A DNA stretch of 64,000 nucleotides from Alphaproteobacteria bacterium (GCA_030433335.1 JAUILL010000003.1:1-64000), one strand, 5' to 3'; positions 1 through 8,810 are shown, numbered from the stretch's first letter. The notes: generated by a model not told the origin, from the sequence alone. Numbers and translations: made by a program.

Positions 1-77
1 TCTCGAAGCGAAGACGCCCATAGTTCCAGCATCTCTTCTATCGCCAAACCTGCCATCCATGACCCTCTCATTATCAT
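1..77 (-). CDS. Probable IS701-family transposase, N-terminal fragment (cut by window start)
   Basis: A reading frame enters from the window edge on the minus strand with in-frame ATG codons at 77, 71 and 56. From the last one it reads MAGLAIEEMLELWASSLR. This resembles the opening of IS701-family transposases that I recall from Rhodobacterales, but only about 25 codons are visible. The IS-like end and the CTAG target motif just outside (78-126) agree with this. No catalytic residues are in view, so the family call rests on N-terminal resemblance and context. Confidence 0.45.
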   Translation of the reverse strand, partial: MIMRGSWMAGLAIEEMLELWASSLR

Positions 78-126
78 GGTAAGGCATTGATTCAGAGATC
101 ACGACAAAGCGCAACTGTAATGCTAG
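78..126. mobile_element. Putative terminal end of an IS701-like element with CTAG target motif
   Basis: Between the transposase start and the cox promoter region the sequence ends in a segment whose reverse strand reads CATTACAGTTGCGCTTTGTC (ending near 122). It is followed directly by CTAG at 123-126. IS701-family elements are known to duplicate a 4-bp YTAR target, and CTAG fits. The other end lies outside the window, so the matching inverted repeat and duplication cannot be seen. The exact boundary is inferred. Confidence 0.4.
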
Positions 127-159
127 TCTCTCCGGATGGCGGAGCGTGCTCTCCAGAAA

Positions 160-188
160 TTGACCGGACGGGTGAAAAAGGGTTTATC
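160..188 (+). promoter_or_regulatory. Possible sigma70-type promoter for coxS-coxM
   Basis: TTGACC at 160-165 is followed after 17 bp by TTTATC at 183-188, about 65 bp before the coxS ATG. The -35 box is good and the -10 box is weak. It is offered because coxS otherwise follows directly after the IS end with no upstream gene visible. Confidence 0.3.
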
Positions 189-253
189 AAATCCGCTCTG
201 CCGTGACAGTTTGGACGCAAACGACCAAGCGACTGCGAGCAAGGGGGGACGAA

Positions 254-739
254 ATGGCTCAGGTTCAGATGACCGTCAATGGTCAACAGATAGAGGCTGG
301 GGTAGAAGCAAACTGCTTGCTGGTAGAGCTGCTGCGCGAGGATTTGAAGCTGACCGGAACCCATGTGGGCTGCGACACCAGCCAGTGCGGCGCATGTGTG
401 GTTCACGTGAATGGATTGGCGGTCAAAGCCTGCACCATGCTTGCGGTCGAAGCAGACGGAGCTGAGATCACCACTATCGAAGGCATCGCCGCGCCAGATG
501 GAACTCTGAGCTGTGTGCAACAGGCCTTTCAGGATCACCATGGCTTGCAATGCGGGTTCTGTACGCCTGGCATGGTGATGACCGCGACAAAGCTCTTGGA
601 GCAAATCCCGCAACCAACCGAAGCGGAAATCCGTCACCATCTAGAGGGCAATATTTGCCGCTGCACCGGCTACCACAACATCGTCAAAGCCATTCTTGCG
701 GCATCCGGTCAGGATGTCTCGGACCTATCTGCGGCGTAA
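254..739 (+). CDS. coxS: CO dehydrogenase-type [2Fe-2S] small subunit (CoxS family)
   Basis: Iron-sulfur subunit of a molybdenum hydroxylase (carbon monoxide dehydrogenase / xanthine dehydrogenase family), which passes electrons from the molybdopterin subunit to the FAD subunit. The 161-aa protein has both expected clusters: a ferredoxin-like set at Cys40, 45, 48 and 60 (CDTSQCGAC) and a C-terminal set at Cys100, 103, 135 and 137 ([14 protein letters not shown]). The ATG at 254 is preceded by an AAGGGGGG ribosome-binding site (241-248); an earlier in-frame start at 203 lacks this. coxM follows after 40 bp, so the two are probably co-transcribed. No large catalytic subunit is in view. Many paralogues of this family act on substrates other than CO, so the substrate is uncertain. 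Confidence 0.85.
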   Translation: MAQVQMTVNGQQIEAGVEANCLLVELLREDLKLTGTHVGCDTSQCGACVVHVNGLAVKACTMLAVEADGAEITTIEGIAAPDGTLSCVQQAFQDHHGLQCGFCTPGMVMTATKLLEQIPQPTEAEIRHHLEGNICRCTGYHNIVKAILAASGQDVSDLSAA

Positions 740-779
740 CGCTGGTCCGCAATTGCTCGCATGATCCCGGAGGAGAGCC

Positions 780-1571
780 ATGTACGCGTTCGAATTTGAA
801 AAGCCGGCCACGATTGAAGCTGCGGTCGCCGCCCTCGCCGAAGAGGACGCGCAGGCTCTGTCTGGCGGGCAGACCTTGATCCCGACCTTGAAGCAGCGTT
901 TGGCCATGCCGTCCAAACTGGTGAGTCTGACCGGCATCCCCGAGATGCAGGGCGTGTGCCGCAATGATGCGGGGCAGGTCTGTATCGGCGGCGCGACCCC
1001 CCATGCGGTCGTTGCCTCCGAGGTGGCAGAGGCCTATCCCGCACTCGCGGCACTGGCAGGGAACATCGGCGATCCGGCCGTGCGGAACCGGGGCACGATT
1101 GGTGGCAGCATCGCCAACAACGACCCCTCGGCCTGTTATCCGGCGGCGGTGCTGGGCTCTGGCGCGACACTGATTACAAACGCCCGCGAAATCCCTGCGG
1201 ACGGTTTTTTTGACGGGATGTTTACCACGGCTCTTGATGAGGGCGAGATTGTGATTGAGGTCCGCTTCCCCGTGCCCGAGGTCGCGAACTACCAGAAGTT
1301 CGTGCAGCCCGCGTCTCGCTTTGCGCTGGTCGGCGTGTTTGTGGCCAAGTTCGCGGAGGGTGTTCGCGTTGCGGTCACCGGCGCGTCGAACGATGGTGTG
1401 TTCCGCTGGACCGAGGCCGAAGAGGTGCTGAGCGCGAACTTCAGTCCCGACGCGATTAACGGTCTGACCGTGGATGCGGGCGACATAATTGGCGACCTGC
1501 ACGGCACACCGGAATATCGCGCGCACATTGTGGGCGTGATGACCATGCGCGCAGTGGCTGCGGCCAGCTGA
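780..1571 (+). CDS. coxM: CO dehydrogenase-type FAD-binding medium subunit (CoxM family)
   Basis: FAD subunit of a molybdenum hydroxylase; it takes electrons from the [2Fe-2S] subunit and hands them to the acceptor. The 263-aa protein shows the two usual FAD-binding signatures, SGGQTLIP near residues 28-35 and TIGGSIANNDPSA near 106-118. The start is preceded by GGAGGAG (about 768-776). It is the second gene after coxS and is followed by a terminator at 1596, so this operon ends without a coxL. Both enzyme partners of the large subunit are intact, which suggests that the large subunit is encoded upstream of the IS element or elsewhere. Confidence 0.83.
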   Translation: MYAFEFEKPATIEAAVAALAEEDAQALSGGQTLIPTLKQRLAMPSKLVSLTGIPEMQGVCRNDAGQVCIGGATPHAVVASEVAEAYPALAALAGNIGDPAVRNRGTIGGSIANNDPSACYPAAVLGSGATLITNAREIPADGFFDGMFTTALDEGEIVIEVRFPVPEVANYQKFVQPASRFALVGVFVAKFAEGVRVAVTGASNDGVFRWTEAEEVLSANFSPDAINGLTVDAGDIIGDLHGTPEYRAHIVGVMTMRAVAAAS

Positions 1572-1595
1572 GTTTCGGTGGATCTGAAAATAGAG

Positions 1596-1623
1596 GGCGC
1601 GTCGGGAAACCGGCGCGCCTTTT
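1596..1623 (+). terminator. Intrinsic terminator between coxM and apbE
   Basis: GGCGCGTCGG (1596-1605) pairs with CCGGCGCGCC (1610-1619) across a GAAA loop, with one wobble pair, followed by TTTT. It lies between the convergent coxM (plus) and apbE (minus) genes. Confidence 0.8.
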
Positions 1624-1627
1624 GCCG

Positions 1628-2467
1628 TTAGAGGGTTCGGACGTTGCCGTCTGCATCAACCACGGTGATCTTATGCAGATTGGCCTGCTGCTTGAGCTGC
1701 TTGAGCGCGGGCAGGGGCATCATGCAGGCCGCCGTCGACAGCGCGTCCGCCATCGCGGCGCTCTCTGCGGTGATGCTGACGGTCGACCACTTGGGCCGTT
1801 CGCCATTCGGGCCGGTGATGTGTGGCGCGCCGTTGATCAGAGTGGCCGACGGGCTGGAGGTCGCGACGGCGGAGCCTGACAGGCTGGTTTGGCCTACGAT
1901 GCCTTGGGTCGGGTCCGACAGGCCAAGGTGGAACGGGCCAGAGATCGCAGCAAATTCGCCGATGTTGATCAGGGCTTTGGACGCGCCTGCCGCGTGCAGG
2001 TCTGCGCGGATGAGGTCTGTGGCGTGACCTTGGGCGATGCCATTCAGGGTCAGGCTTTGGCCTGCGCCAAGGGTAAGGCGGTTGCCATCGCGCTGGATGT
2101 GCTGCCAGCCGGATATTGCCTGCGGGTTCGTCCAAGCTGTCTGGATCGTCGGATCGAAGAGGCCGTGCGTGAGGGCATGGGCTTGGTCGCTCAGGTCGAT
2201 CAGGTGCACGAAGTCGCGGGACATTTCGCCCGCGCCTTGTTCATTCAGGCGCGTGAGTTCTGACGGTTCATACAGCGAAAATGTCTGCTCGATCTTGCGC
2301 AAACGGCGCGGGATGGCCGCCAGCATGGGGCTAGTCTGCGACGGCGGGCCATAGAGCGTGACGCTGACCTCGGCCCCCAGCGCGATGCCGGTCCATGTGT
2401 CCGCGCGGGCCAAAGCGGGGGCGCAGGCAAAGGCCGCGGACAGGGTTAGAAAGCGGCGGCGGTTCAT
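1628..2467 (-). CDS. apbE: FAD:protein FMN transferase (ApbE/NosX family)
   Basis: Periplasmic Mg-dependent enzyme that attaches FMN from FAD to a threonine of partner flavoproteins. The 279-aa protein begins with a twin-Arg-like leader (NRRRFLTLSAAFA) ending near ALA-RA. It carries the family motif LNGIAQGHATD around residues 141-151 and the ALINIGE segment near 165-171. Its ATG overlaps the stop of the preceding NosR-like gene by 4 bp (ATGA), so they are translationally coupled. The neighbour contains the acceptor motif DGVTKAT, so it is the likely substrate. NosX of denitrifiers is the same family, but no nos or nir genes are present here. Confidence 0.88.
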   Translation of the reverse strand: MNRRRFLTLSAAFACAPALARADTWTGIALGAEVSVTLYGPPSQTSPMLAAIPRRLRKIEQTFSLYEPSELTRLNEQGAGEMSRDFVHLIDLSDQAHALTHGLFDPTIQTAWTNPQAISGWQHIQRDGNRLTLGAGQSLTLNGIAQGHATDLIRADLHAAGASKALINIGEFAAISGPFHLGLSDPTQGIVGQTSLSGSAVATSSPSATLINGAPHITGPNGERPKWSTVSITAESAAMADALSTAACMMPLPALKQLKQQANLHKITVVDADGNVRTL

Positions 2468-4557
2468 TCAGCGGCCTCCGGTTGAGGGCGGCGTTTGTTC
2501 GCTTTGGCTGCGAGGATCAAGGGCACGCATTGCTGCGGGCTGTCGTGGATCGTCACGCAGTCAAGGCACTGGAAACACTCGGAGTACTGGATTTCTCCGG
2601 TCTTCTTGATGGCGCCGTAATTGCACTTCACGCGGCAGAGTTGGCAGGGCGATCCGCAGTCCTCTCTGCGGGGAACCCAGCGGCGCAGGCGCAGGACGCC
2701 CCCGATCGCCATGAGCGCGCCAAGGGGGCAAAGATAGCGGCAGAACCCTTTGAACACGAAGAGGCCAAGGACCAGCCAGAGCGCGGCATAGGCCATGTAG
2801 TACCATTCGCGGATGAAAAACGTGGTGATCGCGGTTTTGAAGGGCTCGATTTCGGCGACTTTGTCCATGTGGGCGGGGGCAAAGATGGTGACCGCGACAA
2901 GTCCGGCGAGGGCGATGTATTTCACCGACTTCAGGCGCTGGTCCCATTCCGCGCTGATCGTGATCTGCGGCAGGCGCAGGAGGCGGCCGATGTGATGGGC
3001 GAATTCCTGCAGCGCGCCAAAGGGGCAGAGCCAGCCGCAGAACAGCCCGCGACCCCAGAGGATGAAGCCGACGATGGCGACGACCCAGACCGCGAGGCCA
3101 AACGGGTCGTAAAGCAGGAAGGCATAGGACCCAGCCGCGAGTGCCGTTTGCAGGGTGGCGAGGGGCGTCACGATGCTGAGCTGCCCTTGGCCCCACCAGC
3201 CGATGAAGCCCAGCACACCAGCGAGCACCGTCAGGCGGATCGGGGTAAAGAGCTTGCGGGCGGCCAACCAGGATTGACCGATCAGAAGGGTCGGGATCAG
3301 GAGGGCGAGCGCGACACCTAAGAAGATCAGGTCGGTCTGGCGGGAACGGATGGCTTCTTCGAAAGGGGACAGGCGGCGGACTTCGGCGGGGCGGGTGTAG
3401 AACCTCTCTGGGCTCGACAGGGTCGCGCCCAAAGAGACCGAACCTGTTTCGGGTTGGAACATGCCGTGCTGCCGCTGCGCTTGGATCGACAGCAGCCACT
3501 CGCGGGTCGGGTCAAAGCCAAGACGGCGGTCGGTGCGCAGGATCATCGCGGTGCTGTCGTGCAGCTCGTCGGGAACATCATCGGCGAGGGTCACGAAAAT
3601 GTCCGCGTCGCGCATGGCCACGGGCAGGCCGTCTTGGTGGACAGCAATCAGGTCAGGCGAGGTGTTGCGGACAAACTCTTCGGTCACGAGCCCGTGGCGC
3701 CCCGTTTCCACCATCAGGATCGGCGCGTCCGAGGTCGAGATCGACAGAAAGTACTGCAGCTCTTCGTAGGTGTCCGCGTCTAGCAAAGCCCGCGCAATCG
3801 AAGGCGGACCCAGATCGGCCACCCAGAGGTCCAGAAATAGGCCATCAGGATCGTCCAGAGCCTCTGGGTCGTCGTCCTGCCAGATCGTGCCGTCGAACAG
3901 CTCTTGGACTTGGGCATTGGTGTAGGTGACGCGGTGGATCAGGTCTTGGTCCAGCAGATCCTGCCAGGTCAGCTTTTCGTCGATGGACAGGTCGGGCAGG
4001 GCCGGCGGACCGGCGGAAATGCCCTGCATCTTTTCGCGGGCCACCTGAAGGGCGGCGGCCAGAATGCTTTCGTGGGCGATCCGGACCGAGGCCGTGGCCT
4101 TGGTCACGCCGTCCAGATAGACCAGCTGCCCACCATCCGTGCCTGCGCCATAGGGTGTACCGACCACCATGTTGTCGGATATCGAATGGCCGCGGTATTG
4201 CTCTAGGAATTTTCGGAACGGGGCCTCGCCCAAACCAGAGACAAAGATCGGCTCGTTATGCTCGATCAGTTTGACGTCCATGAAACGGCCGTTCAGGTCG
4301 AGCACCACCAGCATGTTGATGGGCGCGCCGGAAAAGCCGGGCAGAGGCGCCATAATCGAGGTTTCAAAGACATATCCTGCCTCGGCCCCGCCAGAGTTCA
4401 GCAGTTGCCAGACGCCCTTGTCATTCAGAGCCTCGCCCAAAGACATGGGCGGGACGATAAAGTCTTCGATGCGCTCGCGGGGCAAGCCCTCGGCACTGGC
4501 GCAATGTGCAATGAACAGCCACGCAAGCGCGGCCACAACTCTCTGTAGAACTCCCAT
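2464..4557 (-). CDS. NosR/NirI-like membrane protein: FMN-binding domain plus polyferredoxin
   Basis: A 697-aa protein with a signal peptide (residues 1-22), a periplasmic FMN-binding domain with the flavinylation motif DGVTKAT (149-155, Thr155 the expected attachment site), a long periplasmic linker, several membrane segments from about residue 415, and a cytoplasmic [4Fe-4S] part. Cys motifs visible are CGWLCPFGALQE, CRYLCPLGALMA, CGSPCQLCRVKC and CFQCLDC. In NosR and NirI this layout moves electrons across the membrane. Here it pairs only with apbE and lies divergent to a lone ABC permease, so its redox partner is unknown. The family call is firm; a role in denitrification is not supported. 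Confidence 0.82.
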   Translation of the reverse strand: MGVLQRVVAALAWLFIAHCASAEGLPRERIEDFIVPPMSLGEALNDKGVWQLLNSGGAEAGYVFETSIMAPLPGFSGAPINMLVVLDLNGRFMDVKLIEHNEPIFVSGLGEAPFRKFLEQYRGHSISDNMVVGTPYGAGTDGGQLVYLDGVTKATASVRIAHESILAAALQVAREKMQGISAGPPALPDLSIDEKLTWQDLLDQDLIHRVTYTNAQVQELFDGTIWQDDDPEALDDPDGLFLDLWVADLGPPSIARALLDADTYEELQYFLSISTSDAPILMVETGRHGLVTEEFVRNTSPDLIAVHQDGLPVAMRDADIFVTLADDVPDELHDSTAMILRTDRRLGFDPTREWLLSIQAQRQHGMFQPETGSVSLGATLSSPERFYTRPAEVRRLSPFEEAIRSRQTDLIFLGVALALLIPTLLIGQSWLAARKLFTPIRLTVLAGVLGFIGWWGQGQLSIVTPLATLQTALAAGSYAFLLYDPFGLAVWVVAIVGFILWGRGLFCGWLCPFGALQEFAHHIGRLLRLPQITISAEWDQRLKSVKYIALAGLVAVTIFAPAHMDKVAEIEPFKTAITTFFIREWYYMAYAALWLVLGLFVFKGFCRYLCPLGALMAIGGVLRLRRWVPRREDCGSPCQLCRVKCNYGAIKKTGEIQYSECFQCLDCVTIHDSPQQCVPLILAAKANKRRPQPEAAE

Positions 4558-4665
4558 AGCGCGCAGATAAGCACTGATCTTTTGGATGCCCTATGCGACC
4601 TTGGTCGCGGGACAGGATGTGTTAGGGTTACGATAGCCTGAGGGCCAAACGGGAGGAGAGACCGG

Positions 4666-5412
4666 ATGGGGAAATCTGGCATCACAGCGATTTCGCTGAT
4701 GGCGCTTGTGGGGGTGTGGGTGATGGCGGCGTCTCTGACCGCCGATCCGATGGTTCTGCCATACCCGACCGAAGTGCTGTCTGTGATCGCGGAACACGCC
4801 CAAAGCGGGAAGCTCTGGTTCCATATGGGTGCGACCCTCAAGCGCGTTTTGATGGCCTTTGCTTTGGCGATGGTCGGAGGCGGGCTGCTGGGCCTGTTGC
4901 TGGGTCAATCCGAGCGTCTGAACCTTTGGCTTGATCCTTGGGTGACGGTTCTGCTGAACGTGCCGGCTCTGGTCATCATTGTGCTGTGCTACCTGTGGAT
5001 CGGCCTGAACGAGGTCGCTGCGATCTTTGCGGTGGCATTGAACAAGTTCGCGATGGTCACGGTGACGATCCGCGAAGGGGTGCGGGCCTTGGATAAAGGC
5101 GTCGGGGAAATGGCGCAGATTTATCGAATGCCATTGATCTCGCGATTGCGTCATGTGGTTTGGCCGCAGCTCGGACCATTTGTGGCAGCATCGACCCGTA
5201 ACGGTCTGGCTGTTATATGGAAAATCGTTCTGGTGGTGGAGTTTTTGGGCCGCTCCAACGGGGTCGGGTTTCAGGTTCACCTCTACTTCCAACTCTTTGA
5301 TACGGCTACGGTCCTTGCCTATGCCCTAAGCTTCACTGCGTTGATGCTGGTGATCGAATATGCAATCGTCCAGCGCTGGGAGCGCTCTGCCACGGCGTGG
5401 CGGCGGGCCTAG
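4666..5412 (+). CDS. ABC transporter permease, nitrate/sulfonate/taurine type
   Basis: Integral membrane subunit (248 aa) of the SsuC/TauC type, with about six hydrophobic segments. The coupling-loop region for the ATPase lies around residues 140-165 (EMAQIYRMP followed by a PQLGPFVAAS segment). A strong ribosome-binding site GGGAGGAG sits 7 bp before the ATG. No ATP-binding or solute-binding subunit is next to it: the following gene, 59 bp on, is cydD. It must borrow partners encoded elsewhere or be a remnant of a larger transporter operon. The substrate cannot be read from the permease alone. It diverges from the NosR-like gene, and the 108 bp between them would hold both promoters. Confidence 0.78.
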   Translation: MGKSGITAISLMALVGVWVMAASLTADPMVLPYPTEVLSVIAEHAQSGKLWFHMGATLKRVLMAFALAMVGGGLLGLLLGQSERLNLWLDPWVTVLLNVPALVIIVLCYLWIGLNEVAAIFAVALNKFAMVTVTIREGVRALDKGVGEMAQIYRMPLISRLRHVVWPQLGPFVAASTRNGLAVIWKIVLVVEFLGRSNGVGFQVHLYFQLFDTATVLAYALSFTALMLVIEYAIVQRWERSATAWRRA

Positions 5413-5471
5413 TGCGGTATGTCGCATATGTGCCGCTTGTCCTTGGCCGGTGGGCAAGATAGCTGAACAGA

Positions 5472-7124
5472 ATGAGCATTCTCGACACAGCAAAACAGAT
5501 TGCTGCTCCGCAAGATCGCCCTGCGGAAACGGCTTTGGTCGCTGCAGCTTTCGTTTGGATCGGACAAGCCGCCTTGATCGCCACGGTCGTGGCGCGGGGT
5601 GTTTCCGGCGCACTTGAACCAAAGTTTGTCGGGGGGGCGGCTGCCGCACTTCTGGCGCTGGGCCTGTTGCGCGCGGGGCTGGAGCGGTGGGCAAGTGCAC
5701 GGCTCACGGATCTGGCCGAGCGGCATGTTGGGGCCCTACGAGATGCGATCATCGAACAAGAGTTGACCCGACGCGCCAGTGCCGCTCCTGCATCGCTGGC
5801 CAGCCTCGTTTCAGAAAAGCTAGAGATGTTGCGCCCTGCCATCCTGCGTTACGGGCCAGCACGAAAGCGGGCGACAGTGGTTCCGTTGGTTTTGCTCGTG
5901 ATTGCGTTCTCTCAGTCTTGGGCGGCTGGCGCGATCCTGTTGGTTGCAGGCCCGCTGATCCCTGTTTTCTCTGCTCTGGTCGGTATGGCGGCGCTGCAGG
6001 CCAGCGCGCGGCAACTGGACCAGATGTCGACCATTGGTGCGCTGCTGTCCGAACGGGTCGGTGCCCTGATCGACATCCGTCTCTTGGGCGCCGAAGCCAC
6101 CGTGCTCAAGGATTTTCACGAGGCCGCCGATGACCTGAGAAGCCGCACAATGGCGGTGCTACGGATCGCGTTCCTGACATCAACCGCGCTAGAGCTGTTT
6201 GCCGCGCTCGGGGTGGCGATGATGGCGGTCTATGTCGGGTTTTCGCTACTGGGCCAGTTGCAGTTCGGGACCTATGGCGCGCCATTGACTGTCTGGTCGG
6301 GTGTCTTTCTTTTGCTGCTCGCGCCAGAGTTTTTCGCGCCGCTTCGAGACCTGTCGGCGGCCTGGCATGATCGGGCGGCAGCTTTGGCGGTCGCAAACGA
6401 GGTGGTGGCCTGGAACGAGGCCGATGCAGAGCATGTGCTCGGCGGGCAGGGTGATCTGACCAGCCCGCATGTTCAGGCGTCAATCTCGATCAAGGACCTT
6501 GGGCTGCGTGTCGGAGAGAGCGTCATTCGCTATCCCGATGTCGCTGTAGACTCGGGGCAGGCGCTGGCGATCTCTGGTGGCAGCGGCGCGGGCAAGACCA
6601 CCTTGCTCTCTGCGCTTGCGGGCCTGATCCCCGCCCATGCCGGAGAAATCCGCGTTGCAGGAGCGCCTCTGGCCCAGAACAACGCCGAGACGTGGCGCAA
6701 GCGTCTGGGCTGGATGCCCCAGTCCCCCCATTTCATGAAGGCGTCGGTGCTCGCCAACGTGAAACTCGCCGCGCCTCAGGCCAGCGCAGAGCAGGTCGAT
6801 GCCGCACTGAAGTCCGCGGGTATTCTAGAGCAGATCCGCCGTTTGCCTCATGGCGCGAACGAGATGCTCGGAGAGACCGGTGCTGGACTGTCCGGGGGCG
6901 AGGCGCGGCGCCTGACTTTGGCGCGGGCGCTGCTGGCAGGGGCCGATGTCCTGTTGGTGGATGAGCCGACCGCCGATCTGGACGAGGAAACCGCGGCGGC
7001 GGTCCGACAGACGCTCTTGGACCTACGTGCGCAAGGCAAGCTTTTGGTCATCGCGACCCATGATCCCGCGTTGATGGCAGCTTGCGATCTCCAAATTTCG
7101 CCCATGCCCAAGGAGGCCTGCTGA
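5472..7124 (+). CDS. cydD: Cysteine/glutathione ABC exporter subunit CydD
   Basis: Half of the heterodimeric CydDC exporter, which moves cysteine and glutathione to the periplasm and is needed to assemble cytochrome bd. The 550-aa protein has an N-terminal membrane domain (about 1-310) and an ATPase domain with Walker A SGGSGAGKTT, the signature LSGGEARRLTLARAL and Walker B VLLVDEPTADLD. It overlaps cydC by one base (TGATG). The ribosome-binding site is weak, so the ATG at 5472 is the best but not the only possible start. Location directly before cydC and cydAB supports the assignment. Confidence 0.9.
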   Translation: MSILDTAKQIAAPQDRPAETALVAAAFVWIGQAALIATVVARGVSGALEPKFVGGAAAALLALGLLRAGLERWASARLTDLAERHVGALRDAIIEQELTRRASAAPASLASLVSEKLEMLRPAILRYGPARKRATVVPLVLLVIAFSQSWAAGAILLVAGPLIPVFSALVGMAALQASARQLDQMSTIGALLSERVGALIDIRLLGAEATVLKDFHEAADDLRSRTMAVLRIAFLTSTALELFAALGVAMMAVYVGFSLLGQLQFGTYGAPLTVWSGVFLLLLAPEFFAPLRDLSAAWHDRAAALAVANEVVAWNEADAEHVLGGQGDLTSPHVQASISIKDLGLRVGESVIRYPDVAVDSGQALAISGGSGAGKTTLLSALAGLIPAHAGEIRVAGAPLAQNNAETWRKRLGWMPQSPHFMKASVLANVKLAAPQASAEQVDAALKSAGILEQIRRLPHGANEMLGETGAGLSGGEARRLTLARALLAGADVLLVDEPTADLDEETAAAVRQTLLDLRAQGKLLVIATHDPALMAACDLQISPMPKEAC

Positions 7125-8758
7125 TGACCTCTTTGAAACGGGTTCTCGGGCTATGCCTGAATTCAGCCAAGGGCGCGATGTGGCGGGGTGGAGCCCTGTC
7201 GGTTCTGGTGCTTTTGGCAGGGGTCGGGCTTCTGGCGCTGTCGGGCTGGTTCATCGCGGCTGCGGCCACGGCGGGTCTGGCGGGGACGGGTTTGGTCTTT
7301 GACGTCTTCAAGCCCAGTGCAGGGGTGCGGGCCTTGGCTCTGGGTCGGACGGCGTCGCGGTATGGCGAGCGGCTCTTGACCCACGACGCAACGCTCAAAG
7401 CGCTGGTTACGTTGCGCCTGCGCTTGCTTCAGGGGCTTATGGCGCAACCCTTGCGCCGCTTGGAACGGGCGCGCGCCGCTGCTGCATTGAACCGCATGAT
7501 TGCGGATGTGGATGCTCTGGACGGGGTGACATTGCGCTTGTTCCTGCCCGCAGTTGCCGGCGGGTTGACGTTGGTGGTGTCCGTTCTGGGATTGGCTCTG
7601 TTCGTGGGTTGGGGTCTCGCCGCTTGGGTGGGGGCGCTTTACGGACTGGGCAGTCTGGCGATCGGGTGGCGGTACGGCCCCGAGGCGCTGCCCGCTGCCC
7701 GCCGTGCCGAACGGGCCTTGCAGGCGGTCAGAGCGCGGTCGAACGACGCCTTTGCCGCGCGTGCGGACCTGACCGTCTATAACGCCATCGAGGGGCAGAT
7801 TGCCCTGATCGGCCGTGCGTCCAAAGCCTTGGGACAAGCACGAAAACGCCGCGACTCTGTTGAGCGCGCCGCACAGTTCTGGGCGACCGTTGTGGTTCAA
7901 ACCACTGTCGCTGGCGCGGTGCTTTTCGGGTTTCTGTCCGTCAGCAATGGTGACTTGTCCACGCCGCTTGCCACGCTCGGAGTGCTGGCGTCCTTGGCCC
8001 TTTCCGAGACCGTGATGCCCTTGGCCCGCGGAATCTCGGAGTTCGGGCGGATCGCGGATTCGGCGCGGCGCGTGATGGATGACATCCCGGAAAACCAGAT
8101 CGACCGGAGCCAGAAGTTGCGGGCAAAGCCGATGATCGTGCCGCCTCTGGATCTTCGCCGCATCCGGATCGAACCTCTGGTCGAGACGCTATCCCTGACT
8201 GTCGAAGCTGGAGAGATGGTGCTGCTGGCAGGGCCTTCTGGCGTTGGGAAGACGACTGTTCTGAACGTGATCGCGGGTCTCTTGCCGGCCAATGGAGGAG
8301 AGGTCTGCATTGGGGGGCACCCCCTCCATGACTATAGCGAAGAGGATTTTCGCGGTCGTCTGGGCTATCTGCCCCAGCGCGCAACTGTAATGGACGGTAC
8401 CTTGATGGACAGCCTGCGCCTTGGATCGGCCGATCTGTCCGAGACCGAGGCATGGGAGGTTCTGGAGGCGGTGCAGCTGACCCGTTTCGCTCAGGAGCGA
8501 AATGGCCTGCAGACCCGTTTAGGCTCGCGCGGCTCCGCTTTGTCGGGTGGAGAGCGGCGCCGTGTCGCACTGGCGCGCCTGATCGCGGGACGTCCGCCTG
8601 TGATCCTGTTGGACGAACCGACCGAAGGGCTGGACGAAGCAACCGCGACTGCTGTTTTGTCTGGCATTCGCAAATACTTACCGAAATCTTCTATCCTGAT
8701 TTCGAGCCACCGTTTTTGCGATCGGGCCCTTGCAGATCGCGTCATTACTTTGCGCTGA
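7124..8758 (+). CDS. cydC: Cysteine/glutathione ABC exporter subunit CydC
   Basis: Second half of CydDC (544 aa). The start at 7124 is chosen because the ATG overlaps the cydD stop (TGATG) and follows AAGGAGG at 7110-7116; an in-frame start at 7082 would lie well inside cydD. It has a membrane domain in the first 300 residues and an ATPase domain with GPSGVGKTT, LSGGERRRVALARL and VILLDEPTEGLD. The C-terminus (SSHRFCDRALADRVITLR) is typical. cydA follows after 139 bp holding an FnrL box, so cydAB may also have its own promoter. Confidence 0.9.
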   Translation: MTSLKRVLGLCLNSAKGAMWRGGALSVLVLLAGVGLLALSGWFIAAAATAGLAGTGLVFDVFKPSAGVRALALGRTASRYGERLLTHDATLKALVTLRLRLLQGLMAQPLRRLERARAAAALNRMIADVDALDGVTLRLFLPAVAGGLTLVVSVLGLALFVGWGLAAWVGALYGLGSLAIGWRYGPEALPAARRAERALQAVRARSNDAFAARADLTVYNAIEGQIALIGRASKALGQARKRRDSVERAAQFWATVVVQTTVAGAVLFGFLSVSNGDLSTPLATLGVLASLALSETVMPLARGISEFGRIADSARRVMDDIPENQIDRSQKLRAKPMIVPPLDLRRIRIEPLVETLSLTVEAGEMVLLAGPSGVGKTTVLNVIAGLLPANGGEVCIGGHPLHDYSEEDFRGRLGYLPQRATVMDGTLMDSLRLGSADLSETEAWEVLEAVQLTRFAQERNGLQTRLGSRGSALSGGERRRVALARLIAGRPPVILLDEPTEGLDEATATAVLSGIRKYLPKSSILISSHRFCDRALADRVITLR

Positions 8759-8796
8759 AATACCGCATTATTAATTCTTCATCCTCAATTTAGGTT

Positions 8797-8810
8797 TTGA
8801 CGCAGATCAA
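8797..8810 (+). promoter_or_regulatory. FNR/FnrL box upstream of cydA
   Basis: TTGACGCAGATCAA matches the FNR consensus TTGAT-N4-ATCAA in 9 of 10 positions. It lies about 88 bp before the cydA start. Oxygen-responsive control of cytochrome bd by FNR-type regulators is well established, so this site probably induces cydAB at low oxygen. The -10 element was not assigned. Confidence 0.7.

Noticed and set aside
2464-4557. Interpretation of the NosR-like gene as evidence for denitrification
   Set aside because: No nitrous oxide or nitrite reductase genes occur in the window; the family has wider roles.
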